Shown: piece by piece, positions 21,731 to 29,983 of the stretch
How the letters are laid out: each line of letters opens with the position of its first letter
Numbering within the stretch: the first letter of the stretch is position 1
Assembly (NCBI GenBank): GCA_964610775.1
Contig: CAZSZC010000009.1
Coordinates: 1 to 38,784, forward strand
Reading direction: 5' to 3'
Source: CAZPWF01 sp964610775
Lineage (GTDB): Bacteria; Patescibacteriota; Saccharimonadia; Saccharimonadales; JACQNP01
DNA: 38,784 nt
Notes under the pieces: model-generated
What the model was told of the DNA's origin: nothing
Seen by the model: the letters and a program-made list of their open reading frames with translations, nothing else
The model's database searches: none
Program-made: the position numbers and the translations under genes

Positions 21731-23898
21731 TAATCATCACTCTCAACATATACTCTCATAACATCCAATACCACGGCTGCAGCTGTGCCACCGTTATTCA
21801 TATATTCGTGATGGCTTAAAAAGTTCGTATTTACTGGCAAGTCAGCAGAATTAGTTATGGATCCGCTCGTTTCTGCACCAGTATCAAGTCTGGTTAACCT
21901 GTAACCGACACTTGAACCGTTAGGAGCTGCAAACATGACAAATTCATAGACAGCTGTCGTGTTATTAGCTGGGAAATTAGCACCAGCGTCCGTTTTGGTT
22001 GCCGTTCCAGCATTGTTGTTACCCATTATTTGTAAGTTTGTGTCGGCACTATCCCATCCAACACCTATCATGTTGGTTAGATTAGAAGGGTTTTGATTGG
22101 TCGCAATGGCAGCCGTTGAACTTAGTAAACCTATAAAAACACGCTGATTTGCAGTGGTGGAGTTTACTGCAAAACGACAAGTATAAAAGAAACCACCAAG
22201 ATTAGCAGCATTACCTCGCCACGCAAGCATCTGTGCAGATCTAAGTTCGGACGCAGAATTTGCTGTTCCCGCACTTGTAACAGTTGTCCTGCGCATTGAA
22301 GTATGTAAATTAGTTGAGGAAATTGTTGGTGTGGAGGCAGTGCCAACAGTAGTATTCGGCATGCCCACGGCAGTAACAGTTGCTCCTGTTGATGGAACAG
22401 AAAAAGCAATAGCATTAAAGAACAATGCTGGTTGTAACGGGGTATCTAGTCCGCTAGGACCTTTGGTTTTCAAAAGCATCCTGCCAGCAACATCTTTTGA
22501 GTATATGAGAAGATTGCCTGACGCAGGCGAATTTGGCTCCGATGCAGCCCCTGCAAGCCGCAAGCCACCAGACTGAACATCAAGTCCAATATCCCAACCA
22601 GTACCAACATACAATCCGGTTTCTTGACCTGCACCAGGTGAAGTTGGACCTTCAAGTTTTAGCCCATAACTAGTAACACCAGAACTTGCTCCAGTGGAAT
22701 TCGCAACTATACGCATACCACTCCAGGTTCCTCCAGAAGTTCCACCTGGAGTATAGTCAACCCTAATCCCGGCCGATTCCACCGCAGCATTACCTCCAAA
22801 ATAGTTAACACTGACAGCGTTTACGTTTGCAGTCGTGACAGAAAAACCAGTATTTGTAATTGATAGTTGATCAGTAGTCGGTGCTGCGGTTGCAATAACG
22901 CTTAATGAGACGCCAGCCGCTTCATTAAATGTATTCGAACCAGTGTAAGATTGGTTTGCATTTAGTTTTGCTAGATTTGAGTCATTACTGAGTGCGGTTG
23001 AACTAATCTGCGTTCCGTTGATTTTATATACTTGCCCAGAACCAACATTAACATCACCCTCGACACTCAGACTTGCTACACCAGTCCCAGCATTAGTAAC
23101 AGTTAGAGTAGAATTACTGGCGTTGTTTAGATCAAATGTAAAGGCTGTGCCAGATTTTTGTAAGGTGGTCGTATTTGCGCCAAATACTAGTGTTCCAGAA
23201 CCTGAGTCTAGTGTTAGGGCTCGTGTAGCCCCAATAGATTTGAGTGTCACTGCAGCTTCATTGGCTGCAGGACCCGTTACTTGCAATATGTTGGTACCGT
23301 TAGCTGTCTGGACATCTAAAATGTCAGCCGTTGGTGAGCCAACTGAGGTCTGCTTTACAATAGCTGAAACTATGTTGGTAGTTGGCTGAAGCGTATTTGT
23401 TCCTGTCCAAGTTTGGCTAGAAGAGAGTTGGCCAAATGCAGTTGAGTCTAGACCATCAAGCATGTCACTATTAAAAGCGTAAGGCGTAGCCGTAAACTCA
23501 ATGCGTGGCGTCATCTCGGCATCTGAGCCAACTTTTACACCTAGATAAAGAGGGGACGAGTTAAAGTCAACGCTCCCAGGCAGCGCATTACTACTCCCTA
23601 GTGCCACCCGAAAAATACCATCTGATACACTAACCGTACCTTGAGTCTCCTCCCATTGACAGCTATTTGCTGCACATGAGTTAGCTGCATCATTAGTTGG
23701 ATGATTGTATATACGGAAGCGCATACTATAAGAGCCATCGGTAATGTTAGTTCCGTCTGGGTTGGTTAACTTCCCCTGAAAATTTATCTGCCTGTTTATC
23801 GAAGCCTGGGCTGGAGCCCATAATAAAACGGGAGCCCAAATAAGACCTCCGAACACAGCAAACATCAATATTCCTCGCAGATAACTTCGCATAAACAT
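21730..23898 (-). CDS. Large secreted CPR-type surface protein
   Basis: A 722-residue secreted protein. The signal peptide has its core at about residues 10-28 and likely cleavage after AQA near 32. Residues about 36-155 form a domain common in CPR surface proteins: INFQGKLTNPDGT, an ALGSS segment, LYLGVKVGSDAEMTPR and PYAFNSDMLDG. The rest is Ser/Thr/Ala/Asn-rich and predicted to be a long beta-rich repeat-like stalk, with a lectin-like or head domain possible from about residue 510 on (TSAGTANSASELRSAQM). There is no carboxy-terminal membrane anchor or LPXTG motif, so it may be held by the neighbouring membrane-anchored proteins. It precedes the coupled small membrane protein and sits in a run of eight same-strand surface genes. 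Confidence 0.85.
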   Translation of the reverse strand: MFMRSYLRGILMFAVFGGLIWAPVLLWAPAQASINRQINFQGKLTNPDGTNITDGSYSMRFRIYNHPTNDAANSCAANSCQWEETQGTVSVSDGIFRVALGSSNALPGSVDFNSSPLYLGVKVGSDAEMTPRIEFTATPYAFNSDMLDGLDSTAFGQLSSSQTWTGTNTLQPTTNIVSAIVKQTSVGSPTADILDVQTANGTNILQVTGPAANEAAVTLKSIGATRALTLDSGSGTLVFGANTTTLQKSGTAFTFDLNNASNSTLTVTNAGTGVASLSVEGDVNVGSGQVYKINGTQISSTALSNDSNLAKLNANQSYTGSNTFNEAAGVSLSVIATAAPTTDQLSITNTGFSVTTANVNAVSVNYFGGNAAVESAGIRVDYTPGGTSGGTWSGMRIVANSTGASSGVTSYGLKLEGPTSPGAGQETGLYVGTGWDIGLDVQSGGLRLAGAASEPNSPASGNLLIYSKDVAGRMLLKTKGPSGLDTPLQPALFFNAIAFSVPSTGATVTAVGMPNTTVGTASTPTISSTNLHTSMRRTTVTSAGTANSASELRSAQMLAWRGNAANLGGFFYTCRFAVNSTTANQRVFIGLLSSTAAIATNQNPSNLTNMIGVGWDSADTNLQIMGNNNAGTATKTDAGANFPANNTTAVYEFVMFAAPNGSSVGYRLTRLDTGAETSGSITNSADLPVNTNFLSHHEYMNNGGTAAAVVLDVMRVYVESDD

Positions 23899-23929
23899 CT
23901 ACAAATACAATTATAGCAGTATTGATTCT

Positions 23930-24946
23930 TTATTGCTCACGCTTGTTTGTTGTTTTTTTATAGTTTTTACGAATAACTACACCGTCTATAAGTTTTGGCT
24001 CTTCCTGTTTAGATGTGAGAGGTTTTCTACTTTTTTTTGAAAACAATCTATTAAATCGTCTTATTAATAACCTAATACTATTTCGCTGCCAAATAATTAT
24101 TGCCATTACAGAGATACCAAAAAGGATAGTTTGCCAAGGAATATACCAAAAAACCTGATTTATTTGTTGAACAGAGTCACTACCTTGATAACGATATTGA
24201 ATCTGCAAATCAACCTTACTCGGCAGCCATATTGACTTAACTGATTTCAAAGGTACATTAGAAGAATATTCGTCACTTGGGGCTAATGGCTGCGAGGCTT
24301 CGTTTACTACTGCGGACCTGTAAATATCAGACCCTTTTCCAAGCGAAATGTATGCTTTGGGTATGATCACGACATTGCCAGAATTCTTTGCAGAAACTTT
24401 TATGGAATTCGGTAACTTAAAAAAATATTTTGGTTGTGCGGGAGTACTAAATTGGACTGATCTTATGGCGCCGTCTTCTTTTATTATGTAGACACTAACA
24501 CTCACCGCTGGCACAAAACCAACACCTGATATCGAATCATCGATCTGTTTTATTAGAACCGAAGTATAATGACCACCTGGCGCAAGTTGATTACTGTTCT
24601 CGACATGCAACTTAATATTGCGAGATTGCCGTGGTAGTAAACTAACGTCTGTCTCGCTCAAAGATATAATACCAGCTAATATTGGATCAATTTCGCTATT
24701 CGAAGATGGCTTACCGGAATCCTTGTTGACACCATATAAACCAATACTTAGTCTGACATTATGGTCAAAATTATTGGTTACTACTATGTTCTCATCGGTA
24801 CTCGGATTTGTTTCTGAGACCGAGATTTTACTATAAGTAGGCGATACGGTGATTGTGCCTGGTGCAGCTCTTGTACTTAGCGGCAAAACTAGCGGCAGTA
24901 GCCCCAGAGAAAAATATACCACAAGAAAGATTCGCCTAAGCTTCAT
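23930..24946 (-). CDS. DUF916/WxLIP-like membrane-anchored surface protein (paralog A)
   Basis: A 338-residue protein with a signal peptide (cleavage near residue 27), a first Ig-like domain (GTITVSPTYSKISVSETNPS, NNFDHNVRLSIGLYG, LLPRQSRNIKLHV), a second Ig-like domain (YFFKLPNSIKVSAKNSGNVVI), one membrane segment near 265-290 (FWYIPWQTILFGIS) and a basic cytoplasmic tail. This architecture matches Gram-positive DUF916/DUF3324 (WxL-interacting) proteins, but the link rests on domain order and motifs by eye. The 3' neighbour is a large secreted protein. Its start overlaps the end of paralog B by 11 bases. Likely role: membrane anchor or receptor for surface proteins of the same operon. Confidence 0.7.
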   Translation of the reverse strand: MKLRRIFLVVYFSLGLLPLVLPLSTRAAPGTITVSPTYSKISVSETNPSTDENIVVTNNFDHNVRLSIGLYGVNKDSGKPSSNSEIDPILAGIISLSETDVSLLPRQSRNIKLHVENSNQLAPGGHYTSVLIKQIDDSISGVGFVPAVSVSVYIIKEDGAIRSVQFSTPAQPKYFFKLPNSIKVSAKNSGNVVIIPKAYISLGKGSDIYRSAVVNEASQPLAPSDEYSSNVPLKSVKSIWLPSKVDLQIQYRYQGSDSVQQINQVFWYIPWQTILFGISVMAIIIWQRNSIRLLIRRFNRLFSKKSRKPLTSKQEEPKLIDGVVIRKNYKKTTNKREQ

Positions 24947-26015
24947 TTTCTTTGGTGTCCTGTGGGGACGAATGGGATTTCTTCTTCTTATTTTTTATTG
25001 AACGGTACGGTTTTCGAACAATTGTAACCATACCAACAATCAGAATGATCAATAAAGTTACGCCGACTAGAATTAATTTCCATGGTATTATCCAAAAACT
25101 AATGACTGCCTCGACTGGCACATCCCGTTGACCATCGTTATATACAGCAACTAATTTGGCATGGTATTTACCGAAGCGAAAATTCTGCGCTTTTGACCAG
25201 TCCCATCCAAGTTTGGTATTTTTCAGCCCATCGCTGTTCGTCTGATAAACAGGGAAACCATCAACCCACATCGTCGGATAAACACGTGTTACTCCTGGAA
25301 GTAGATACGATGCAGTATCATTAACTTTTAGTACACTTATGGGCTTATTGTCGTTCTCCGACTTCTGGATATACACATTGCCGTATGGCAAAACTATAGT
25401 ATTGCCGGTATTTTTTAGTTTGATTTGAAAGTTGACTGGGAGGAATTCATAAACGCGGCGATTGGCACTAAATTCACTTATATCAAACTTGCGTACAGCG
25501 CCTGGTCGGTCAACAGTTAATAGCGTGAATATTGCTATGGAGCCCTTTAGCGCTGTTTTGCCGGGAGTTGTAATAGGCTCCTTGTTTCTAGATATAACGA
25601 CAGCGAAGCTATAGCTAAAACCCACATCCGCTGGTGGCGAGGTTATCATAGTCTCTGTAAAACTAGTACCTGGTTCAATACTAACTATCGGGTTGGAAAT
25701 CTTAACCCAGTCACTAACCTCTTTGGGTAATTCTTCGGTCAATTCAATCTGACCGTTATCTTCATCTACTTTGAACTTTCTGAGTTCAATTTTAAGTTCT
25801 TCTTTTTTTGTACCAGAATTTCTAATCTGAAACTCGTTGCTGTTGGTTACGCCAGGCCTAACAGTACTAATGATTGGCGATGGCGATACTTGAAGCACAA
25901 AGCCACCTTCGTCCGAGCTTTGAGCGAACAAATGGGGCAAAACTATTAGTGGCAATAAAAGCACTACCGCAGTCATCGCAGCAAAGTAACTAACTATAAA
26001 CTTTCGTACCCTCAT
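24936..26015 (-). CDS. DUF916/WxLIP-like membrane-anchored surface protein (paralog B)
   Basis: A 359-residue protein with the same layout as the next gene: signal peptide ending near HLFAQSS, a first Ig-like domain (LQVSPSPIISTVRPGVTNSN, RNSGTKKEELKIELR), a second domain (VNFQIKLKNTGNTIVLPYGN), one membrane segment near 312-336 (FWIIPWKLILVGVTLL) and a Lys-rich tail (KNKKKKSH). The shared FW-I-IPW-ILGV border and the NTGNT/NSGNV strand show the two arose by duplication. The ATG has no Shine-Dalgarno; a TATACT box nine bases upstream suggests an internal promoter. Role inferred as for paralog A. Confidence 0.7.
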   Translation of the reverse strand: MRVRKFIVSYFAAMTAVVLLLPLIVLPHLFAQSSDEGGFVLQVSPSPIISTVRPGVTNSNEFQIRNSGTKKEELKIELRKFKVDEDNGQIELTEELPKEVSDWVKISNPIVSIEPGTSFTETMITSPPADVGFSYSFAVVISRNKEPITTPGKTALKGSIAIFTLLTVDRPGAVRKFDISEFSANRRVYEFLPVNFQIKLKNTGNTIVLPYGNVYIQKSENDNKPISVLKVNDTASYLLPGVTRVYPTMWVDGFPVYQTNSDGLKNTKLGWDWSKAQNFRFGKYHAKLVAVYNDGQRDVPVEAVISFWIIPWKLILVGVTLLIILIVGMVTIVRKPYRSIKNKKKKSHSSPQDTKENEA

Positions 26016-26024
26016 TTACCCATT

Positions 26025-26063
26025 AGTATAACAAATGCCGCCCAATAAATCTTGAACGGCATT
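26025..26063 (-). promoter_or_regulatory. Hairpin and internal -10 box before paralog B
   Basis: AATGCCG (26034-26040) and CGGCATT (26057-26063) form a seven-base-pair stem with a 16-base loop in the gap after the preceding gene's stop. On the minus strand TATACT (26030-26025) follows at once and lies nine bases before the ATG. It may be an attenuator or operator, or simply mRNA protection; there is no T run. Confidence 0.35.
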
Positions 26064-26088
26064 CAAAGCCTAGAATATTAATATTTTG

Positions 26089-27129
26089 CTAGAACAGTCC
26101 GGCTGCAACCACGGTTATTACATCCGCATAGTCGGTTGCGGCTGGTGTCGATGGACTAATAGATGCGTGGTTAGTTAAAGTCAAAACTGCATTATTAGCA
26201 GTTCCGTTTGAAGAAGCTAGGGTTCGCAGAGTGGTATCAAGACCACCCCCTTGATTAGCGCCGTTTACGAAAGGTGCTGCAACACTGATCGTACCCGTAC
26301 CGCCAGTTTGAGAAGAAGCTACACCAGTATTGTAACCCTCAGTTCCAGCGGAAAGTGTACTGTTAGACCCAGGGGTAGTTGAAGCAATGGTGGCAGCAGC
26401 CGCAGCGGAGTTTAAGCCCGTATTAGAATCCTTCGCCCAAACATACCAGCCATTTTTAGCGTTCGTATTAACAGTAGCTGTTCGTGGCGTAGGACTACTA
26501 CTTACAGAACCACTAGATAGAGTTCCTAGCGCATCTGAGTTAGCGCTCAAAGCGAAGCTAAATGCTTGCGGAACAGTTGCACTAACAGCTATCTGATCAT
26601 CGGTAATACTAGCGGTAGCGTAATTAGCTGTATCAATAACCGAAGGGCCACTGGCTCGTGTTGTAACAGTACCTAAATTGTTGCTTGTAGCACTTGATTT
26701 TACGCTGACAGCAGCGGAATTCGTCCAGTTAAAGCAATACAACGTACCTACAACCAAATCGGTACTAGGGAAAGTAACTGTCTGACTACCCACGGCAGTG
26801 GCAGTATTAATGCCAGGCCAGGCTGACGCACCACTTGGCCAAGCCAAGTTATTAGTATTAACTGTCCAGTCTCCTAAGGTTGTACTTACAGTATAGCCAG
26901 TAGGGAAGTCAACCTGAACATCGGTCTCAGTAGCAACAGTTACAGGCTTTGCACAAACCGTACCAGTAGTCGGAGAGCTTATTTTCATACGATCAAAGCG
27001 CACAAGCACATTACTAAGCGTAGCTGCCGAAACAGAGTTCCTATAAATCAAACCCGTTAGAACCATAGCCAAACCAGTGATAACCGCGACAATTATGTAT
27101 GCTGTCTGGCTTTTCAGAACCTTCTGCAT
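26089..27129 (-). CDS. Secreted protein with WxL-like carboxy-terminal domain (1)
   Basis: A 346-residue secreted protein: signal peptide of about 36 residues (hydrophobic core AYIIVAVITGLAMVLTGLIY), a beta-rich amino-terminal domain with two Cys (VCAKPV; LYCFNW) and a carboxy-terminal domain from about 190 to the end. That domain (VNTNAKNGWYVWAKDSNTGL to TPAATDYADVITVVAAGLF) is clearly homologous to the end of the next gene's product. It resembles WxL domains in its Gly-Trp strand, Asn-rich middle and final strand, but the W-x-L motif itself is absent. GGAGGG lies six bases before the ATG. The neighbours make it a candidate ligand of the two DUF916-like anchors. Confidence 0.75.
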   Translation of the reverse strand: MQKVLKSQTAYIIVAVITGLAMVLTGLIYRNSVSAATLSNVLVRFDRMKISSPTTGTVCAKPVTVATETDVQVDFPTGYTVSTTLGDWTVNTNNLAWPSGASAWPGINTATAVGSQTVTFPSTDLVVGTLYCFNWTNSAAVSVKSSATSNNLGTVTTRASGPSVIDTANYATASITDDQIAVSATVPQAFSFALSANSDALGTLSSGSVSSSPTPRTATVNTNAKNGWYVWAKDSNTGLNSAAAAATIASTTPGSNSTLSAGTEGYNTGVASSQTGGTGTISVAAPFVNGANQGGGLDTTLRTLASSNGTANNAVLTLTNHASISPSTPAATDYADVITVVAAGLF

Positions 27130-27164
27130 ATTTTACCCTCCAATAATCTTTACAATAAACATTC

Positions 27165-27183
27165 TTTGGCTATTTTAGCCAAA
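27165..27183 (-). other. Intergenic hairpin
   Basis: TTTGGCT (27165-27171) and AGCCAAA (27177-27183) form a seven-base-pair stem with a five-base loop between two surface genes. No T run follows on the minus strand, so it is more likely an mRNA processing or stability element than a terminator. Confidence 0.3.
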
Positions 27184-27208
27184 CATAAGCATAAAATCAA
27201 GCTTCGTA

Positions 27209-28258
27209 TTAATAAAGCATGGCGGCGATAAACGTCACCACATCATTATAGTCTGTTGCTGCTGGCGTAGTTGTTGTGGCTTTTGCTTTCAGTTGCACAG
27301 TGATACTTCCACCAGAAATTGGACCAGGTGTACTGACTATTTTTTGCAGCGCCGTAGTTAGGCCACCAACGTTGTTAACAGAGCCATTAAATGGTGATAT
27401 GGAACTCAACGGACCACCAGTTGACTGAGAAGTACTAGTTACCATAGCCCCATAACCAGAAGAAGCATTAGATAAATCATCGGTCGCAGATGATATGGTA
27501 GTTGCAGCTGAAGCGCTAGTTAGTCCAGAATTATTATCTCTAATAAATACCTCGCCACCAGAAAGGGAATTGGTATCCAACGACAGTATAGCGTCGGCAT
27601 TGGCGACAAAAACCGTCCCGCCTGTTAAGCCAGAAAAGCTTGCCGAATATGGTGGTCCCGCCGGAGGGTTGGTAGCTATGCCAAAACTTATTGAAGGCGA
27701 AACTGTGGCCACACCACTTGTCTTGGGCCCATAGGGGGACTCAGTAAAGTCTCCTTGCATAGCCTTAACCTTAACTTTGTAAGTAGTATTAGAAGCAAGT
27801 CCCGTTATCCAGAAACCAGAAGCTCCGCCCCAAGCGACATAATCTTTATAATCAGTAATAGCAAAAGTCGAGCCGATACTAGTGTCTGATTTTACATATT
27901 GAGTACTTACAAAATCATCACTACTTATAGCTATCGCAAATTTGGTATCTGATGGATTGCTGCCAGTATTTATTACTAATTTTAAGCGATTGTATTCATT
28001 GCTCGGGTTGGACAGATTTGGGGCAGGGGGCACATTGGCATTTTGTGTGACCGTTTCGCCAGATTTGTTAGTATAGTTAGTCGAACTGCTTGACTGACCA
28101 CCTTGGGCACCTAGCTCTCCGTTAAGTTGATAGTTTGCACTCGAAGACGAACCACCACCACCGCTACCAAGATCATAGGATTTCAGCGTAAAGTTAGAGC
28201 TGGACGGGGCTGCCGCGAACATCCCACTGATAACCAAGCCAATTAAACCCCTAAACAT
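27209..28258 (-). CDS. Secreted protein with WxL-like carboxy-terminal domain (2)
   Basis: A 349-residue protein. The amino end is a short signal peptide (MFRGLIGLVISGMFAAA), followed by a Gly/Ser-rich segment (DLGSGGGGSSSSANYQLNG) found at the start of many CPR surface proteins. Residues about 75-185 resemble a fibronectin III fold (TTYKVKVKAMQGDFTESPYG). The last about 150 residues are homologous to the previous gene's end (DNNSGLTSASAATTISS, then TPAATDYNDVVTFIAAMLY). No membrane anchor. The start is supported by an extended -10 box (TGC, TATAAT) seven bases upstream. An inverted repeat overlaps the expected -35 region. Confidence 0.75.
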   Translation of the reverse strand: MFRGLIGLVISGMFAAAPSSSNFTLKSYDLGSGGGGSSSSANYQLNGELGAQGGQSSSSTNYTNKSGETVTQNANVPPAPNLSNPSNEYNRLKLVINTGSNPSDTKFAIAISSDDFVSTQYVKSDTSIGSTFAITDYKDYVAWGGASGFWITGLASNTTYKVKVKAMQGDFTESPYGPKTSGVATVSPSISFGIATNPPAGPPYSASFSGLTGGTVFVANADAILSLDTNSLSGGEVFIRDNNSGLTSASAATTISSATDDLSNASSGYGAMVTSTSQSTGGPLSSISPFNGSVNNVGGLTTALQKIVSTPGPISGGSITVQLKAKATTTTPAATDYNDVVTFIAAMLY

Positions 28259-28265
28259 GACCGCA

Positions 28266-28297
28266 ATTATAGCATTGGCATCATTGCCACTGCCAAT
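28266..28297 (-). promoter_or_regulatory. Extended -10 promoter with inverted repeat over the -35 region
   Basis: On the minus strand TGC then TATAAT (28271-28266) lies seven bases before the ATG at 28258, again leaderless. ATTGGCA (28274-28280) and TGCCAAT (28291-28297) form an inverted repeat with a 10-base spacer covering the -35 position and the end of the upstream gene. It could be an operator or a weak terminator. Confidence 0.5.
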
Positions 28298-28865
28298 TAA
28301 TCAACATATCGTGCAATATTGATTCTAACTGAGATTGTCTGGTTGGCTCGCCCGATACGACGACCGACGCATATTTTTGACCTTCGGCCCAAAAAACACT
28401 TATCTGATATTCACTATTATCCTGCTTAATATATGCATAGTGCTCGTAAGGTAACTCGTCACGGTTAATTGGGCTGTAGACATCAGCATGGGCTAGCCTT
28501 AACCTAACATCACTTATTTCTGTTAAGCCAGTCGCAGGTGCTTTACCGATAGTTATGCCTATCTGGTCACTTACCGGGTTATTAATACTAGTCGCGGAAC
28601 TTGTAACGAACAGTTGCTCTAGTACGTCAGCATGAGCTGTGGTTTGATTAGTTTTCACAATCATATCGGAGGGTATACGGGTTGTAAAATTCGTGCCACT
28701 TAAGTTTTTAGATTCGTGCTTAGTGCTGGCTCCTTGAACATCTGAGCTCGACGTTACTTGCTTAACCGGCTGGCGGGCCCAAATCAAAAAAGCAACCAAA
28801 CCTACACCAAAAATAGCAACCAGTCCACCGGCTATAAACCAATTACTTCGAGCTATTTTTGACAC
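28281..28865 (-). CDS. Membrane-anchored exported protein of the surface operon
   Basis: A 194-residue protein with one membrane segment at about 9-28 (FIAGGLVAIFGVGLVAFLIW), a Ser-rich linker (SSSDVQGAST) and an exported alpha/beta domain (FTTRIPSDMIVK, SDQIGITIGKAP, YIKQDNSEYQISVFWAEGQK). The exported part recalls PsbP/Mog1-like folds often seen in CPR proteins, but I cannot confirm it. It overlaps the 3' end of the PKD protein gene by 23 bases, so the two are coupled. Ends with QWQ. Confidence 0.6.
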   Translation of the reverse strand: MSKIARSNWFIAGGLVAIFGVGLVAFLIWARQPVKQVTSSSDVQGASTKHESKNLSGTNFTTRIPSDMIVKTNQTTAHADVLEQLFVTSSATSINNPVSDQIGITIGKAPATGLTEISDVRLRLAHADVYSPINRDELPYEHYAYIKQDNSEYQISVFWAEGQKYASVVVSGEPTRQSQLESILHDMLINWQWQ

Positions 28866-29823
28866 GACTTTTACCTGATTTCGATTTCTTTAGATTTGTC
28901 TGGCCAGTATTTATAGTTGCGTTGCCTATTAATCCAAGATGATGCAAGCCAACAAATAACAACCCGCCCGTAAAAATTGCAGCAGTGGTTGCCAATACTA
29001 CCGGAGAGTACTTTTGAAATGTCCCTAAATTACTCTTTGGCTTAATCGGTATATCCTTTATGTTCGATGAAGATACCGCACCTAATACCAACGTAACTAC
29101 ATGACCATTTTTGTCAGTAGTTCGCACGGTTATCGAATGGGCCGAACCCTTCTTATAAGAGTGTATTACGGTTTTTTTACCTGACTCATTGTAACGATAT
29201 GTGTTACTAGTACCGTCCCCCCAGTCAACCAACATAACAAATGGCGCTTCACCATCCTTAATAGTTATAGTTAGTACCAAAGAGCCGTCAGGCGCAATGA
29301 GCAGAAACTCCTTTTCACTTTCAATTTGCAAAGGCTGAGACTGCGAAATAGGCAGTTGTTTTAGAGAAGAATTGGGTTTTGATTGTTGGGTAATTGACGG
29401 CTGCTGATTGTTTCCATTATCAAGCTCTGGATAGTTAAGCTGAATTGGTGCTCCATCTACACCTGGATCGTTTGTAATGTTTTTTAACTTTGGTGTAATT
29501 GTGTTCAAACCAAACTGCAACTGAATACTCATAGAGAAAGTGCCGTCAGGATTGCAAATTGTAGAGCCCAAGAATGTAGCGTCACGCCACAACGTAACTA
29601 TTAATTGTGGAGACAATACTGGGCAAGTGCCTGATATAGACTGAGTAGCACTACTTACAGTGCCCGAAGTAGGCGAAGTAATTACTGCAGGGTAGGGAGA
29701 AGATGGTGCGTGAATATTGGCACTAACCTGGTAACTAGCAGCTCCTACGTCTAGACTGTGAGTAAAAACACAGACACAAATAACCAATACAAAGCAATAG
29801 ACCACAGTTTGTCTCGACTTCAA
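28843..29823 (-). CDS. PKD-domain surface protein with carboxy-terminal membrane anchor
   Basis: A 326-residue protein: signal peptide (VVYCFVLVICVCVFTHS, cleavage near residue 29), a bacterial Ig-like domain at about 45-130 (YPAVITSPTSGTVSS, VTLWRDATFLGS), a Ser/Gln/Pro linker, a PKD-like domain at about 185-255 (VDWGDGTSNTYRYNESGKK then HSYKKGSAHSITVRTTD), a membrane segment near 280-302 and a basic tail. It is the first gene of the surface run. The start is uncertain: TTG at 29821-29823 gives a good signal peptide, but the nearest GGAGGG ribosome site is about 20 bases upstream and the only earlier in-frame triplet past it is a stop. Confidence 0.75.
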   Translation of the reverse strand: MKSRQTVVYCFVLVICVCVFTHSLDVGAASYQVSANIHAPSSPYPAVITSPTSGTVSSATQSISGTCPVLSPQLIVTLWRDATFLGSTICNPDGTFSMSIQLQFGLNTITPKLKNITNDPGVDGAPIQLNYPELDNGNNQQPSITQQSKPNSSLKQLPISQSQPLQIESEKEFLLIAPDGSLVLTITIKDGEAPFVMLVDWGDGTSNTYRYNESGKKTVIHSYKKGSAHSITVRTTDKNGHVVTLVLGAVSSSNIKDIPIKPKSNLGTFQKYSPVVLATTAAIFTGGLLFVGLHHLGLIGNATINTGQTNLKKSKSGKSRVKNSSK

Positions 29824-29884
29824 AAAGGCTAAAATTGGTCAACCCTCCGTTCTAAGTACATATCAGTCATTGTAACATCACTTA

Positions 29885-29904
29885 ATTAAGCCACATTAAG
29901 CCAC
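29885..29904. repeat. Tandem duplication of a 10-base unit
   Basis: ATTAAGCCAC occurs twice in a row at 29885-29894 and 29895-29904, in the space between the divergent PKD-protein gene and the next plus-strand gene. It may be a protein-binding site or chance. Confidence 0.4.
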
Positions 29905-29931
29905 GTTCCGTCTTGCATAATTTGACTACTA

Positions 29932-29959
29932 TTGATTTTGCGGATAATAGTTGTATAAT
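29932..29959 (+). promoter_or_regulatory. Promoter of the actinobacterial-type membrane protein gene
   Basis: TTGATT at 29932-29937 and TATAAT at 29954-29959 are 16 bases apart. The leader of about 18 bases contains AGAGGAG ahead of the ATG at 29984, a conventional start. Confidence 0.55.
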
Positions 29960-29983
29960 TTATATAAATAAGAGGAGTCCGTT

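Noticed and set aside
26089..28258. Calling the two surface proteins true WxL proteins
   Set aside because: The W-x-L motif is missing; only the strand pattern and gene context agree, so they are called WxL-like.
28843..29842. Frameshift at the start of the PKD protein gene
   Set aside because: The GGAGGG site is oddly far from the TTG start, but the other frame ends after about 35 codons and the TTG gives a proper signal peptide.
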